A stretch of DNA of 64,000 nucleotides from Pseudomonas protegens CHA0 (GCF_000397205.1 NC_021237.1:4465001-4529000); one strand, 5' to 3'. Shown: positions 36,925 through 45,890, counted from the stretch's first letter. Notes: generated by a model from the letters alone, not told the origin. Numbers and translations are program-made.

Positions 36925-37464
36925 TCAACCGCGGCCGCGCAACATGCTCTGCAGCACGCCATCGCGACGCACCCAACCATGGAACAGCGCCGCGGCCAGA
37001 TGCAGCAGCACGGTGAAAAACAGCAGGTACGCCAGATAACCATGGGCCTTGCGCAACACCGCAAACAGCTGGGCATTGGCCGGCAGGATCGCCGGCAGTT
37101 GCAGCGAACTGCCAAGCATCACCGGGTCACCGGCCGCCGAGATCATGCCCCAGCCCAGCAGCGGCAGGCTCAGCATCAAGGCGTACAGCAGCACATGGGA
37201 GGCCTTGGCCGCCAGCACCTGCCAGCCCGGCAGGTCTGCCGGCAACGGCGGTTGTCGGGTGTAGAAACGCACCCATAGGCGCACCAGCACCAACAGCAGG
37301 ATGGCGATCCCCAGGGGCTTGTGCAGGTGGATCAGCCATTCATGACGCGCGGAAACCGAGGCCACCATGCCGGCGCCGATGAACAGCATGGCGATGATCA
37401 GCAACGCCATCAGCCAGTGCAGCAGGCGCGCCAGGGGGGCGAAATGTCGAGGTTGGCTATTCAT
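36925..37464 (-). CDS. Cytochrome b561 partner of the catalase
   Basis: A 179-residue di-heme membrane protein of the YodB/CybB group. Four helices are visible: LLHWLMALLIIAMLFIGAGMV, HLHKPLGIAILLLVLVRLWVRF, HVLLYALMLSLPLLGWGMI and HGYLAYLLFFTVLLHLAAALFHGWV. Their His residues are placed as heme ligands. It would pass electrons from quinol. Its ATG overlaps the catalase stop (ATGA), and its AGGAG lies inside the catalase gene, so the two are co-translated. SrpA-type catalase plus b561 pairs controlled by an ECF sigma factor recur in proteobacteria, suggesting peroxide detoxification at the membrane. Confidence 0.92.
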   Translation of the reverse strand: MNSQPRHFAPLARLLHWLMALLIIAMLFIGAGMVASVSARHEWLIHLHKPLGIAILLLVLVRLWVRFYTRQPPLPADLPGWQVLAAKASHVLLYALMLSLPLLGWGMISAAGDPVMLGSSLQLPAILPANAQLFAVLRKAHGYLAYLLFFTVLLHLAAALFHGWVRRDGVLQSMLRGRG

Positions 37465-38546
37465 GGACGTGGCTCCTGGGCGCCGGGCAATTGGCTGACT
37501 TCGCTGGTGCGACGCAGGTAGGAACTGGCGTAGGCCGCAGAGCGCGCTGCCAGCAGGGGGTCGTCGGACGCCTGGATGCCGCTGGGCAGGATCAGCGGGT
37601 CGTAATTGATGTCCCGACACTCGCCGCTGTTCTGCGCCTGGGTGCTTTGCAGCACCAGGGTCCCGGCGTTGATTACCGGCCGCTGCGCCGGCCAGGCCTT
37701 GCTGGCGTCATCCGTGGGGTCGCCGGGCGCCGCCAGGGTGATCTGCAAGCGCCAGCGCAGCGGCCCTTGGGCCAGGCGCCGAACCAGGTCCTGCTCCAGG
37801 TAGTCGGCGCCTTGCGGGGCACTGCCTGCATCAGGCCCATCCCGGGTCTCGGGCACTACCCCCCAGCGCACTGCCTGGCGCTTGCCGCTGCCATCCACCA
37901 GGTAGAAGGCATTGATCCCGTTGTAGCTTTCACTGGCATAGCTGGCCGAAGGTTTGGCGCCCTTGACCCATTGCAGGAACGGCGTCGCCTCGGGATGACT
38001 GGCGAAGAATGCCGGCACTTTGCTCGGGTCCGGCTTGCCCGTGGCCGGATCAGGGGAGCCGGCCTGTTGCAACTGATAGAAGGCTTCGGGAGTGCCCACC
38101 GGGAACACCGGCATGCTGTTCATCCCGGTCCGCCACTGCTGGCCGTTGGCCTGGAGGAAACGCAGCGCCAGGCTGCGGATCGGCACGCTGCTGTCCGGCG
38201 CATAGGGATTGCCACTGGGCAGGGCAAAGCGCCCCACCACCGGCGTGCGTGCCTCATTGAACACCTGCGCCGTGGAGTAGGCCCGGGCCTCGCCGCTGCT
38301 TTCGAAGTAGCCGATGACGCACACCCCTTTGGCGTGGTTACGGCGATACCCCGGGTGCACGCCATTGTTGGTTTCCAGCACATCCACCAGGGCCTTGGGG
38401 GTCAGGCGACCGGGATCGAGGCTGCCATGCACATAGGCCAGAGCCCCCGCAGCGACGGCCACCACCAGGGCGATTGCCCCCAGGCGCAGGGTCAGGCTGA
38501 CGGGCCCCAGGGGTGGGCGGTCGGGCTTTGATGAAGGATCAACCAT
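37461..38546 (-). CDS. SrpA/KatX-type catalase-family peroxidase, membrane anchored
   Basis: A 361-residue heme protein of the short catalase-related subfamily. An N-terminal helix (LTLRLGAIALVVAVAAGALAYV) anchors or exports it. The catalytic His is His71 in RRNHAKGVCVIGYF, and the proximal heme Tyr lies in LLAARSAAYASSYLRR after DPLILPSGIQASDDP. The long C-terminal parts of full catalases are absent, as expected for this group. It is the first gene of a two-gene operon with cytochrome b561. The operon runs from a promoter bearing the same -35/-10 pair as the divergent ECF sigma gene. Activity is probably peroxidatic. Confidence 0.93.
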   Translation of the reverse strand: MVDPSSKPDRPPLGPVSLTLRLGAIALVVAVAAGALAYVHGSLDPGRLTPKALVDVLETNNGVHPGYRRNHAKGVCVIGYFESSGEARAYSTAQVFNEARTPVVGRFALPSGNPYAPDSSVPIRSLALRFLQANGQQWRTGMNSMPVFPVGTPEAFYQLQQAGSPDPATGKPDPSKVPAFFASHPEATPFLQWVKGAKPSASYASESYNGINAFYLVDGSGKRQAVRWGVVPETRDGPDAGSAPQGADYLEQDLVRRLAQGPLRWRLQITLAAPGDPTDDASKAWPAQRPVINAGTLVLQSTQAQNSGECRDINYDPLILPSGIQASDDPLLAARSAAYASSYLRRTSEVSQLPGAQEPRP

Positions 38547-38589
38547 GGGACATCTCCAATACGCGTAGCCATGAGGGCAAGGACCTGTC

Positions 38590-38616
38590 AGACGCAGCTC
38601 GCCCAGGGTTATTCCA
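38590..38616 (-). promoter_or_regulatory. ECF-type promoter of the catalase-cytochrome operon
   Basis: On the minus strand GGAATAACC is followed after 12 bases by CGTCT, a classical ECF -35/-10 layout. It is 44-70 bases before the catalase start and matches the promoter of the divergent sigma gene in both elements and spacing. Confidence 0.82.
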
Positions 38617-38642
38617 CGACCGGTATTTATTTTCCTGCGGCT

Positions 38643-38668
38643 GGAATAACCTGCTGTGCGGCGCGTCT
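38643..38668 (+). promoter_or_regulatory. ECF-type promoter of the sigma/anti-sigma operon
   Basis: GGAATAACC-N12-CGTCT on the plus strand, about 45 bases before the sigma start. It is the same as the leftward promoter, implying autoregulation. Confidence 0.82.
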
Positions 38669-38713
38669 TCCTAGCCTCAAGCCTAGTGACTGGCCCAGCA
38701 TCCGCAGGATTTC

Positions 38714-39220
38714 ATGAACGATCTCGACCAACAGCTACGCCCGCTGATTCCAAGGCTGCGCCGCTTTGCCCTGTCCCTGACGCGCCAGCCCAGCAGCGCC
38801 GACGATCTGGTGCAGGCCTGCCTGGAACGCGCCCTCGCCGGATGGACCGAGAAACGCCCCGAAGGCGACCTGCGGGCCTGGCTGTTCGCCATCCTCTACC
38901 GGCAGTTCCTCGATGCCCACCGGCGTTCCCGACGCTACGCGCGGATGCTGGAGTTCTTCACCGGCCGTGACGACAGCCAGCCCTCGGTGGAGCGCACGGT
39001 GATGGCGCAATCGACCCTGGAAGCCTTCGACCGCCTGAATGCCGAACAGCGCGCCCTGCTGCTCTGGGTGTCGGTGGAAGGCTTGAGCTACAAGGAGATC
39101 GCCGAGATTCTCCAAGTGCCCACCGGCACCGTGATGTCGCGCCTGTCCCGGGCCCGCCAGGCCCTGCGCCAACTCAGCGACGGCGAAATCAGCAGCCCTT
39201 CTCTACGGATACTCAAATGA
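38714..39220 (+). CDS. ECF RNA polymerase sigma factor
   Basis: A 168-residue sigma70-family factor. Region 2 is LRRFALSLTRQPSSADDLVQACLERAL and WLFAILYRQFLDAHRRSRR. Region 4 is FDRLNAEQRALLLWVSVEGLSYKEIAEILQVPTGTVMSRLSRARQALRQ. No extra domains are present. The downstream membrane anti-sigma gene overlaps by ATGA. Matching promoters in both directions imply that it transcribes itself and the catalase operon. The closest known analogues are sigma factors that respond to reactive oxygen or chlorine species. Confidence 0.95.
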   Translation: MNDLDQQLRPLIPRLRRFALSLTRQPSSADDLVQACLERALAGWTEKRPEGDLRAWLFAILYRQFLDAHRRSRRYARMLEFFTGRDDSQPSVERTVMAQSTLEAFDRLNAEQRALLLWVSVEGLSYKEIAEILQVPTGTVMSRLSRARQALRQLSDGEISSPSLRILK

Positions 39221-39942
39221 TCAGCCTGCCCCCCAGCGACAGCGACTTGCACGCTTATGTCGATCACCAACTCAGTGAGCAGGACCGCCGGCTGCTGGAA
39301 CACTACCTGGCCAGCCACCCGCAGGTGGCGGCCCGGGTCCAGGCCTGGCAGCAGGACGCCCAGCACCTGCGGGCGGCCCTGGGTGGTGCCCTGCTGCAGC
39401 CGGCCAACCCGGCGCTGGACCCTGTGCAGATCCGCGCGCGCCTGAAGCAACGTAGCCTGCGCCGCCTGGCCAGTGCCGCGGTGCTCCTGGTGGCGGTGGG
39501 CGTGGGCGGCCTGAGCGGCTGGCAGGCGCGGGAACTGACCCTGGCCGGCAGCAGCGTGCTGCCCATGACCGACGCCCTGCAGGCCTATCGTCTGTTTGCC
39601 GAGCAGGGCATGCTCCCCGCGGACTTCAAAGTACAGGGCAATCAGAGCATCCAGGCCTGGCTGGACCGCTACTTCACCCAGGCCAGCCCATTGCCGGATC
39701 TGCAGGGGGCCGGGTTCAGGGCCGTCAGCGGGCGCCTGCTGAGCACCGAGCAAGGCCCGGCGGCCATGGTGCTGTACGAGGATCGCGAGGGGCGCAAGGT
39801 TAGCTTCTACATCCGCCCGCCAGGGCCGCAGAACAAACTGCTGCCCCCGGGCAGCCGCCGCGAGGGCCCGTTGCAGGCGCAGTACTGGTCCGGCCAGGGC
39901 TACAACTACGCCATGGTCGGCCCGGCGGAAATTCCCCTATAG
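39217..39942 (+). CDS. Membrane-anchored anti-sigma factor
   Basis: A 241-residue protein. The N-terminal cytoplasmic sigma-binding domain (SDLHAYVDHQLSEQDRRLLEHYLASHPQVAARVQAWQQDAQHLRAAL) has the zinc-finger-like helical fold but only the His and no CxxC, so it is a zinc-free variant. One membrane helix (ASAAVLLVAVGVGGLSGW, about residues 88-105) follows, then a periplasmic domain (FRAVSGRLLSTEQGPAAMVLYEDREGRKVSFYIRP). The last matches DUF-type anti-sigma C-domains that sense periplasmic stress. It overlaps the sigma gene by 4 bases. Confidence 0.9.
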   Translation: MISLPPSDSDLHAYVDHQLSEQDRRLLEHYLASHPQVAARVQAWQQDAQHLRAALGGALLQPANPALDPVQIRARLKQRSLRRLASAAVLLVAVGVGGLSGWQARELTLAGSSVLPMTDALQAYRLFAEQGMLPADFKVQGNQSIQAWLDRYFTQASPLPDLQGAGFRAVSGRLLSTEQGPAAMVLYEDREGRKVSFYIRPPGPQNKLLPPGSRREGPLQAQYWSGQGYNYAMVGPAEIPL

Positions 39943-39945
39943 CCC

Positions 39946-40935
39946 TCAGAAGCCCACGTCCAGCACCACGTTGTCGATATAGGTGCCGGCCGGCGGGGTG
40001 CTCTGGTCGGTGTAGATCCTGGCGTTGTAGTTGAAGATCTGGCTGCCGGTGCCCAGGCCGTTGCCGGGGTTCACCTCGGCATCGGTGCTGGAGCGCCGGG
40101 CACTGCCGACACTGCCCCAGCGGGTGCTGCCGGCACTCTTGAAGATGTCGTAGGCCAGGTAGTTGCTGCCGGAAATCATCTGCCTGCGCCCCCCCGCACT
40201 CACCGGGTGCTGGCCATCGCTCAGGCCCACGGTGTAGGCACTGCCCTTGGTGCAGGCCAGGTTGATGGTCTGCCCGGTCACCGTCGCGAAGGCGCTGATC
40301 ACCGGCGCGCTGCCGAAACTGATGTTCGGCGCAGTGATCACGCAATCGTTGGACACCGTCATGTTCACGGTCAGGCTCTGGGTACCGCTGCCGACATCCC
40401 GGCCCAGACAGATCCCCAGGGCGCCGATTCCGGAGCAATAGTTCCAGCTCCAGAGAATGCTCAGGTTCTCGGTATAGACCCCCGCCGCCACGTTGCTGCC
40501 GGTGAGCGTACCCAGGTAGATGGGCACCGTCTTGGCCACGGTCGGGCTGCCCAGCAGGCCCAGCAGGTCGATGATGGAATTGCGGGCGAAGTCGAACTGC
40601 ACCCCGCGGGTGATCGGATAGCTGGTGCTGTTGTTGGCGTACAGGGTGTAGCTGATGACGTCGCCGGTAGGTCCCACCATGCCGCTGGTGGTGGAGGTGA
40701 TGGTGGCGTAGAAATGATCGTTGCTGGCCAGAATGCTCAGCAGCGAGCCGGTACAGCTCAGCCCGGCATTGGTGGTGGAGGCCGGCTGCGAGGTGGTGCG
40801 CACCAGGATCGAGCTGACGGTACCGAAGCCTGCCGGCGCGGTCGGGACCGTCGTGCACAGTGCCTGGGCCGTGCACGACAGCACGCTCGCCAGCAGCCCC
40901 AGTATTGCCTGTCGCCATCCCTTGCCCGCATTCAC
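39946..40935 (-). CDS. cupE6: CupE6-like tip protein with two spore-coat-U domains
   Basis: A 329-residue secreted fimbrial tip subunit. After a signal peptide (LGLLASVLSCTAQA-LCTT) there is a divergent first domain (about 25-180) and a second, canonical SCPU domain (CVITAPNISFGSAPVISAFATVTGQTINLACTKGSAYTVGLSDGQ, ending TYIDNVVLDVGF). The two-domain plan is that of the tip protein of archaic/sigma-clade chaperone-usher fimbriae. It is the last gene of the leftward CupE-like operon, 32 bases after the usher, and ends 3 bases from the convergent anti-sigma gene. Confidence 0.87.
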   Translation of the reverse strand: MNAGKGWRQAILGLLASVLSCTAQALCTTVPTAPAGFGTVSSILVRTTSQPASTTNAGLSCTGSLLSILASNDHFYATITSTTSGMVGPTGDVISYTLYANNSTSYPITRGVQFDFARNSIIDLLGLLGSPTVAKTVPIYLGTLTGSNVAAGVYTENLSILWSWNYCSGIGALGICLGRDVGSGTQSLTVNMTVSNDCVITAPNISFGSAPVISAFATVTGQTINLACTKGSAYTVGLSDGQHPVSAGGRRQMISGSNYLAYDIFKSAGSTRWGSVGSARRSSTDAEVNPGNGLGTGSQIFNYNARIYTDQSTPPAGTYIDNVVLDVGF

Positions 40936-40967
40936 ACGCCACGCTCCTTGATCCGGTGATACCGCCG

Positions 40968-43325
40968 TTACTGACAGACCAGCGGGCCGATCAACGGCAC
41001 CTGCTGCTGTTGCATGTCGATGTCGAACTGCGCCAGGCAGGTCTTGCCGTCGGCCAGTTCCACGTGCAGGGTGTTTTGGGCCGCGAGGTTTTCCAGATAG
41101 ACCAGCCCATCCCAGCCGACCACCGTCCGCGCCCCGCTCTGCTCATGAGTGACGTTGCTGCCCAGGGGCAGCTCGCGCTGCTGGGCGTCCACCAGCACCA
41201 CGCTGGCGGCAATGATCCGGGTCAGCGGAAACTCCAGCAGGTAGCCGCTGCCACGCCGCACCGCCACCCGCTGCTCGACATTCGGGCTCTGCACGTTGGC
41301 CGGCAGGTTCAGCGGATCGATCTCGTACTTGCCGCGGTAATAGGCGCTGCTCCAGGGCACCAGCAGATGGCCGTTCTTGTCGGTCTGGCCCACCAGCTGG
41401 TTTTCATAGCGCACCGGGATGTCCTTGTAGCCGTCGGTACTGACCACCACGAAGGCGTCGTCGATCTGGTTGGCGGCGAACACCTGGCGGTCCATCCACA
41501 CCAGTGAACCGCTGGCATCGGCCCAGCGGGTCTCGGCATCGCTGGTGCCATAGACCCCGGCCTGCAGGCGCACCGACTGCAGGCGCCAGGTCACATCGGC
41601 CTGGCGATAGTCGGCGCCACTGCCGGTGGCGTAGCCAAGGTTGTAGCCAACCCCGCCTTCGATCGGCACCGAGCGGCTGAAGTTGACCCGCTGGCGGTTT
41701 TCCCCGGTCTTGCTGCGCTCGTTGCTCAGGCTCAGGCTGCCGTGCAGGTCGAAGGGGACCACCAGTTGTGCCTGCATGGCCCAGTGGCTGTCGCCGATCT
41801 CGCGGTTGGCCGACAGGTAGAAGCTGCTGCTGTGCCACAGCGGCTTGCTCCAGGTCAGGTTCAACAGCCGGGTACGGGTCGAGTCGGCGGCGCGCACGTC
41901 GAAATAACCGGCGCCCAGGCTGCCGAAGCGCTCCAGGTTGAGGCTCAGGGTCAGTTGCTCGCTACGCTGGCTGAGGCTGGTGTAGGGGCTGTCGACCACC
42001 GTCAGGTCGGCGTACTGATCACGCCGCTGCACCCGCTGGTAGGCGACGCTGTAGCGCTGGCTGCTGTACTGATAGCCAAGGCTCAACTGCTGGCCGCCGT
42101 CGCCGTCGAAACGGCTCTGGCTGACGGCGGTATTGATTACCCCGAACTGCCCCAGCCGCAGGTTGCCGCCGACCCCGCCCAGGGTCAGGGAGTCCGAGGC
42201 TTCGGCATGGCCTTCCAGGGTCAGGCTGTCGCTCAGGCCGTAGCGCAGGCTGCCGGAAGTCACCCCCGGGCCATAGCCGAAGTCGCGCAGGGTGTAGTCC
42301 CGGCGCAAGGTACCCGCGGCCACCGAGAAGTCCGTCAGGCCCTTTTGCAGCAAGGTGCTGGTGACGTAGAACGGCACCGTGGTGGACACCTGCCGGCCAA
42401 GGGCATCGGTGGTGACCACCACCGCTTCGCCGGCGCCGTTGATGAAGGGAATGTTGGTCAGGGTGTAGGGGCCGGGCTGCAGGTCGGCGCTGCTGGATTT
42501 GTAGCCGTTGATGAACAGGTCCACCGAGGACGGCACCGCTGCTTCCCCGGCGAACTGCGGCAAGGGATAGGTCACCAGGTCCGGACGCACCGAGAAATCC
42601 CGGGACAGTTGCACCCCGCCCAGGCGCACCGAGTTGCTCCAGGGCAAGGCGCCACTGATCAGGTCACCGGCCTCGTAGGTCAGCAGGCGTTCATCGTCGG
42701 AAAAACGCCAGGTGGTGTCATAGCGTCGGTAACCGTTGTTCAGGGAGCTGTTCCCACCCCCCGACAGGGTCTGGCGGTACTGCCCGGTGTTGGACAGCGT
42801 GCCCCAGGAGTCGAACAGCCGCACCTCGTTCCAGGCCGCCAGGTAGGTGCCGCCGTCATCGGTGTCGTTGAGGTACAGGTCGTAGTTGAGCAACCCGCCG
42901 AAGCTGCTCAGGGCCGGGGTCCGTGGGTAAGCCTGGCGGCTGCCGATGAATTGCTCCGGCAGCCAGTCGGGCGGCACGTCCAGCAGCAGCCGCTGGCCCT
43001 GGCTGTCGTAGTCGCTGTGCAGGCCCGGCAGGCTGTCCAGGTCGACCTCGGCGCCCAGCCCCTCGGGCAGCTTGATCCCGGTTTCACGCAGGGTCTGCGC
43101 CGGCAGAAACAGCCGGCCGGAGCGCTGCTCCACCGCCACCACCTTCCCTGTGTTCATCTGATTGATCACCAGTTCCAGAAACAGCTGTGCATCGGCCATC
43201 GACTCCAGGCTGCTGGGCGGCGGCGGCAGTTCGCCCGCCGGCACCCCTGCGGCCAGCATCAGGCTACACAGGCCGGTCACCAGCCCTTGCCACCTGCGAA
43301 AACGCCGAGCCGGGTCCTGGCTCAT
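40968..43325 (-). CDS. cupE5: CupE5-like outer-membrane usher
   Basis: An outer-membrane usher of about 785 residues, of the archaic (sigma) clade. It has a signal peptide (LVTGLCSLMLAAGVPAGELP), N-domain (QLFLELVINQMNTG), barrel with plug (FINGYKSSSADLQPGPYTLTNIPFINGAGEAVVVTTDALGRQVS) and C-domains ending PLIGPLVCQ. I placed the start at ATG 43325, which gives a normal signal peptide; ATGs at 43352 or 43358 are in frame and possible. It assembles the four SCPU pilins and the tip protein encoded around it. Confidence 0.9.
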   Translation of the reverse strand: MSQDPARRFRRWQGLVTGLCSLMLAAGVPAGELPPPPSSLESMADAQLFLELVINQMNTGKVVAVEQRSGRLFLPAQTLRETGIKLPEGLGAEVDLDSLPGLHSDYDSQGQRLLLDVPPDWLPEQFIGSRQAYPRTPALSSFGGLLNYDLYLNDTDDGGTYLAAWNEVRLFDSWGTLSNTGQYRQTLSGGGNSSLNNGYRRYDTTWRFSDDERLLTYEAGDLISGALPWSNSVRLGGVQLSRDFSVRPDLVTYPLPQFAGEAAVPSSVDLFINGYKSSSADLQPGPYTLTNIPFINGAGEAVVVTTDALGRQVSTTVPFYVTSTLLQKGLTDFSVAAGTLRRDYTLRDFGYGPGVTSGSLRYGLSDSLTLEGHAEASDSLTLGGVGGNLRLGQFGVINTAVSQSRFDGDGGQQLSLGYQYSSQRYSVAYQRVQRRDQYADLTVVDSPYTSLSQRSEQLTLSLNLERFGSLGAGYFDVRAADSTRTRLLNLTWSKPLWHSSSFYLSANREIGDSHWAMQAQLVVPFDLHGSLSLSNERSKTGENRQRVNFSRSVPIEGGVGYNLGYATGSGADYRQADVTWRLQSVRLQAGVYGTSDAETRWADASGSLVWMDRQVFAANQIDDAFVVVSTDGYKDIPVRYENQLVGQTDKNGHLLVPWSSAYYRGKYEIDPLNLPANVQSPNVEQRVAVRRGSGYLLEFPLTRIIAASVVLVDAQQRELPLGSNVTHEQSGARTVVGWDGLVYLENLAAQNTLHVELADGKTCLAQFDIDMQQQQVPLIGPLVCQ

Positions 43326-43444
43326 TGCGGGCTCAAGTCCATCTATGGACATCTCCATCCCGGGGCGGATGCGCCACCGCGCTCACATCCGTCCGTACCT
43401 CTCCCCACCGGCCGTCCGACTGGCGGCCGCGTTGCGCCCGAGGC

Positions 43445-44236
43445 TCAGTGCGTAGGCGCCAGGTCCTGTACCTGCGGTGCTCCATTGACCCGCAGTTGCA
43501 GGGTCGACTCGGCCGCCAGGGTTTCCGGCACCGGCCAGCGCATCACCGCCCCGGGCAACACATAGCCCAGCAGCCCAGGCGCCACGGGCCGGGCCTGCCC
43601 GCCCTGCTTGAAGGCCACATCGGTCAGGCGGGCGTGCACCGCGCCCTGGTTGCGCAGCTCGAAAAACGTCTTGCCGTCCACTGCCACCTTGCGCCAGCTC
43701 AGGTCCGGCACGCCGGCCCCCTTGGGATCGCGTGGACGGGAGGTGTCTTCCTTGCTCCACAGCCCGGCGCCATAGGCGAACAAAGGCACCGAGTAGCGCA
43801 TCTGGAAGCGGATCGCTGCCGCACTCTTGGCATCCCCTTCCGGGGTGATGGGCTTGGCCGAGGGAATCTCGTCGATGATGATCCGGTACGCCAGCTCCTG
43901 CCCCGGTGGCACCTCGCGGGTGCGGGTCAGGCGTACCAGTTGCTTCTGCCCCGGCTCGATCTTCGCCACCGGCGGGCTGCCGATGACATCGCGCTGGTTC
44001 TGGTACTGGTCGGCAAAGCCGCTCTGGCTCCAGGCAAACACCCGGATCTGCAGGTTGGCGGTCTCGGTACCGCGGTTCTCCAGCCACAGCGCGCTGGCCT
44101 GCTGATCGGCCTCCAGTACCGGGTCGATCGGCCAGATCAGCACCGAACTGGCGGCCTGGACCCTGGGTACAACCGCCAACAGCCCCGCCAGGATCAGATA
44201 ACCGGTCCCCCGCATGCCCTGCAAAGGTAAATGCAT
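43445..44236 (-). CDS. cupE4: CupE4-like periplasmic chaperone
   Basis: A 263-residue chaperone of the archaic chaperone-usher type. The signal peptide is GYLILAGLLAVVPRVQA-ASSV. The first Ig domain has LIWPIDPVLEADQQASALWLENRGTETANLQIRVFAW and the G1-strand motif with VRLTRTREVPPGQELAYRIIIDEIPS (the long insert and PPG-E-YRI are typical). The second Ig domain ends RVNGAPQVQDLAPTH. ATG 44236 has AAGGAG 8 bases upstream. It is encoded between the pilins and the usher. Confidence 0.92.
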   Translation of the reverse strand: MHLPLQGMRGTGYLILAGLLAVVPRVQAASSVLIWPIDPVLEADQQASALWLENRGTETANLQIRVFAWSQSGFADQYQNQRDVIGSPPVAKIEPGQKQLVRLTRTREVPPGQELAYRIIIDEIPSAKPITPEGDAKSAAAIRFQMRYSVPLFAYGAGLWSKEDTSRPRDPKGAGVPDLSWRKVAVDGKTFFELRNQGAVHARLTDVAFKQGGQARPVAPGLLGYVLPGAVMRWPVPETLAAESTLQLRVNGAPQVQDLAPTH

Positions 44237-44282
44237 ACTGCTACTCCTTGTCCGCCTGCCGGCTGGTTATGAATGCGCCCCA

Positions 44283-44783
44283 TCACCACGACAGCTGCAC
44301 CTGCAGCACATCGCTGTACGTCCCCCCAGGCTGATTGCCCGGCAACTGCACCTGCCCGTAGATCGGCAGGCTGATGTTATTGGCATCGCTGTAGGCCACG
44401 GCCACGCTCTGGCCTATCCCCAGGCTCTGGCTGTAGCCCGCATCGCGAAACAACTGATAGGCCACCCGCGCACTGCCGCTATTGAGCTGCATGTGCCGGC
44501 CGCTGCTGTTGTACTGGCCTCCGTCCACCGTCATGTTCAGGGTCACCCCCGGCGTGCACTGCAACTGCACGCCCCCGGTGAGCGCCACTCTGACCGTGCT
44601 GGTGGACAGCGCCGACTGGCTGCCGAAGGCCAGGCTGCCGTAGTTGCTGACACCCCCCACCACCAGGCACCCGGCGGTGATGGTGGCGCTGACCTGGAAG
44701 CTCTGGCTGGTGGCCGCAGCGATCCACCCCGGCCAGGCACTCGCGCAGGCCAGGAGCAGCAGCGCACAAGCGTGGCTGGCCAT
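44283..44783 (-). CDS. SCPU-domain pilin subunit (fourth of four)
   Basis: A 166-residue exported protein with one spore-coat-U/archaic pilin domain: ATITAGCLVVGGVSNYGSLAFGSQ, then ALTGGVQLQCTPGVTLNMTVDGGQ, RVAYQLFRDAGYSQSLGIGQ and the closing GTYSDVLQVQLSW. Two Cys flank the first sheet. It corresponds to CupE3 by its place next to the chaperone gene. It begins 4 bases after the stop of the preceding pilin gene. Confidence 0.88.
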   Translation of the reverse strand: MASHACALLLLACASAWPGWIAAATSQSFQVSATITAGCLVVGGVSNYGSLAFGSQSALSTSTVRVALTGGVQLQCTPGVTLNMTVDGGQYNSSGRHMQLNSGSARVAYQLFRDAGYSQSLGIGQSVAVAYSDANNISLPIYGQVQLPGNQPGGTYSDVLQVQLSW

Positions 44784-44787
44784 GGCA

Positions 44788-45324
44788 TCAGAAGGTCAGT
44801 TGCACGGACACCGTATCGGTGTAGGTGCCGGCCGGTAGCCCCGCCTTGCCCACCGCCTGGCCATAGAGGTTCACGGTTTGCGCCACCCCGGTGCTTGGCG
44901 CCAGGTTGATCACGCCGTTGATCGCGACGATCTGCGAATGCCCGGAGTCGGTGTACAGGTCATAGGGCACATAGTTGGCCACCCCGTCGAACAGGGCCCG
45001 GGTGCCACCGGTGGACTTGCCGTCATTGGCGCCGCCCTGGATGGTCAGGGTCGGCGTGGTGCCGGTGGAGCAGAGGATCGACAGCGCGCCGCCACCGCCG
45101 CCCAGCACTTGGCCGGTGGCGGTGGTGAACAGGCTGTTGGTGGTGCCGAAGTTCAGGGCACCGAAGTTCAGTCCGGTGCTGCCGCCGACGCCGTTGACCT
45201 GGCAACTGCTGGTGAGGATCAGGGTCGAGCTGATCTGCCCGGTGACCGTGGTGGCGGCATTGGCCGTTGAAGCCATGACCAGCCCCAACAGAGGCCAGCC
45301 GATTCTGGATACAAGCGCGTGCAT
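44788..45324 (-). CDS. SCPU-domain pilin subunit (third of four)
   Basis: A 178-residue exported pilin. The signal peptide is IGWPLLGLVMASTANA. The SCPU domain has LILTSSCQVNGVGGSTGLNFGALNFG, LSILCSTGTTPTLTIQGGANDGKSTGG, YVPYDLYTDSGHSQIVAIN and the ending GTYTDTVSVQLTF. I chose ATG 45324, with AGAGGA upstream, over an in-frame start at 45351 that only adds sequence overlapping the previous gene. It is likely a shaft subunit. Confidence 0.88.
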   Translation of the reverse strand: MHALVSRIGWPLLGLVMASTANAATTVTGQISSTLILTSSCQVNGVGGSTGLNFGALNFGTTNSLFTTATGQVLGGGGGALSILCSTGTTPTLTIQGGANDGKSTGGTRALFDGVANYVPYDLYTDSGHSQIVAINGVINLAPSTGVAQTVNLYGQAVGKAGLPAGTYTDTVSVQLTF

Positions 45325-45344
45325 GATGTGTGTCCTCTCATGGT

Positions 45345-45890
45345 TTACCAATCCAGCGTGATGGTCAGGGTGTCGGTGTAGAGCCCTGCCGGAACCGCGC
45401 GGGTATTCGCGACCACAGAGCCGAACACCGGGATGGGAATCCGTCTGCCGCTGCTCACTGCGAAATTGCGCTGCTGGCCGATGCTGTAGCTGTCGCTACC
45501 GGAAGCATCGACGAACAATCGATAGGGGATGGTCTGGCGACCATTGCTCAAGCGCCGGGTCGTGCCGTCGCCGTTGAGGCCGCCATTGATGGTCACGGTG
45601 AAGCCGGTGACCGAGGAGTTGCAGGCCACCTGCAGCTGGCCCTCGGCGCTGTTGGTGAGGCTGGCCTTGATCGGCGCGACCCAGGTCGGGCCCTGCTGGC
45701 CGAAGTTGAGCATGCCCGGGTCGCCGATCGGGCTGGCAGACGGATCGCCGCCGCTGCTGACCTGGCAGGCAGCGGTAATCACCAGGCGTGCCTGGATCTG
45801 CCCGCTGATTGCCGCCTGGGCGTCGTCCGCCAACAGGCACAACGAACCCAGGGCGACAATCGTCCAGGTCCTGCCTTTCATTGCAGCCAT
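45345..45890 (-). CDS. SCPU-domain pilin subunit (second of four)
   Basis: A 182-residue exported pilin. After the signal peptide (WTIVALGSLCLLADDAQA) come ARLVITAACQVSSGGDPSAS, NFGQQGPTWVAPIKASL, LQVACNSSVTGFTVTINGGLNGDGTTRRLSNG, IPYRLFVDASGSDSYSIGQ and GLYTDTLTITLDW. Start choice lies between ATG 45890 and ATG 45881; both give the same mature protein. It belongs to the CupE-like operon. Confidence 0.87.
   Translation of the reverse strand: MAAMKGRTWTIVALGSLCLLADDAQAAISGQIQARLVITAACQVSSGGDPSASPIGDPGMLNFGQQGPTWVAPIKASLTNSAEGQLQVACNSSVTGFTVTINGGLNGDGTTRRLSNGRQTIPYRLFVDASGSDSYSIGQQRNFAVSSGRRIPIPVFGSVVANTRAVPAGLYTDTLTITLDW

Noticed and set aside
41742..43565. Plus-strand open frame of about 600 codons opposite the CupE5-like usher
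   Set aside because: Shadow of the usher and chaperone reading; low-complexity composition and no start signals.
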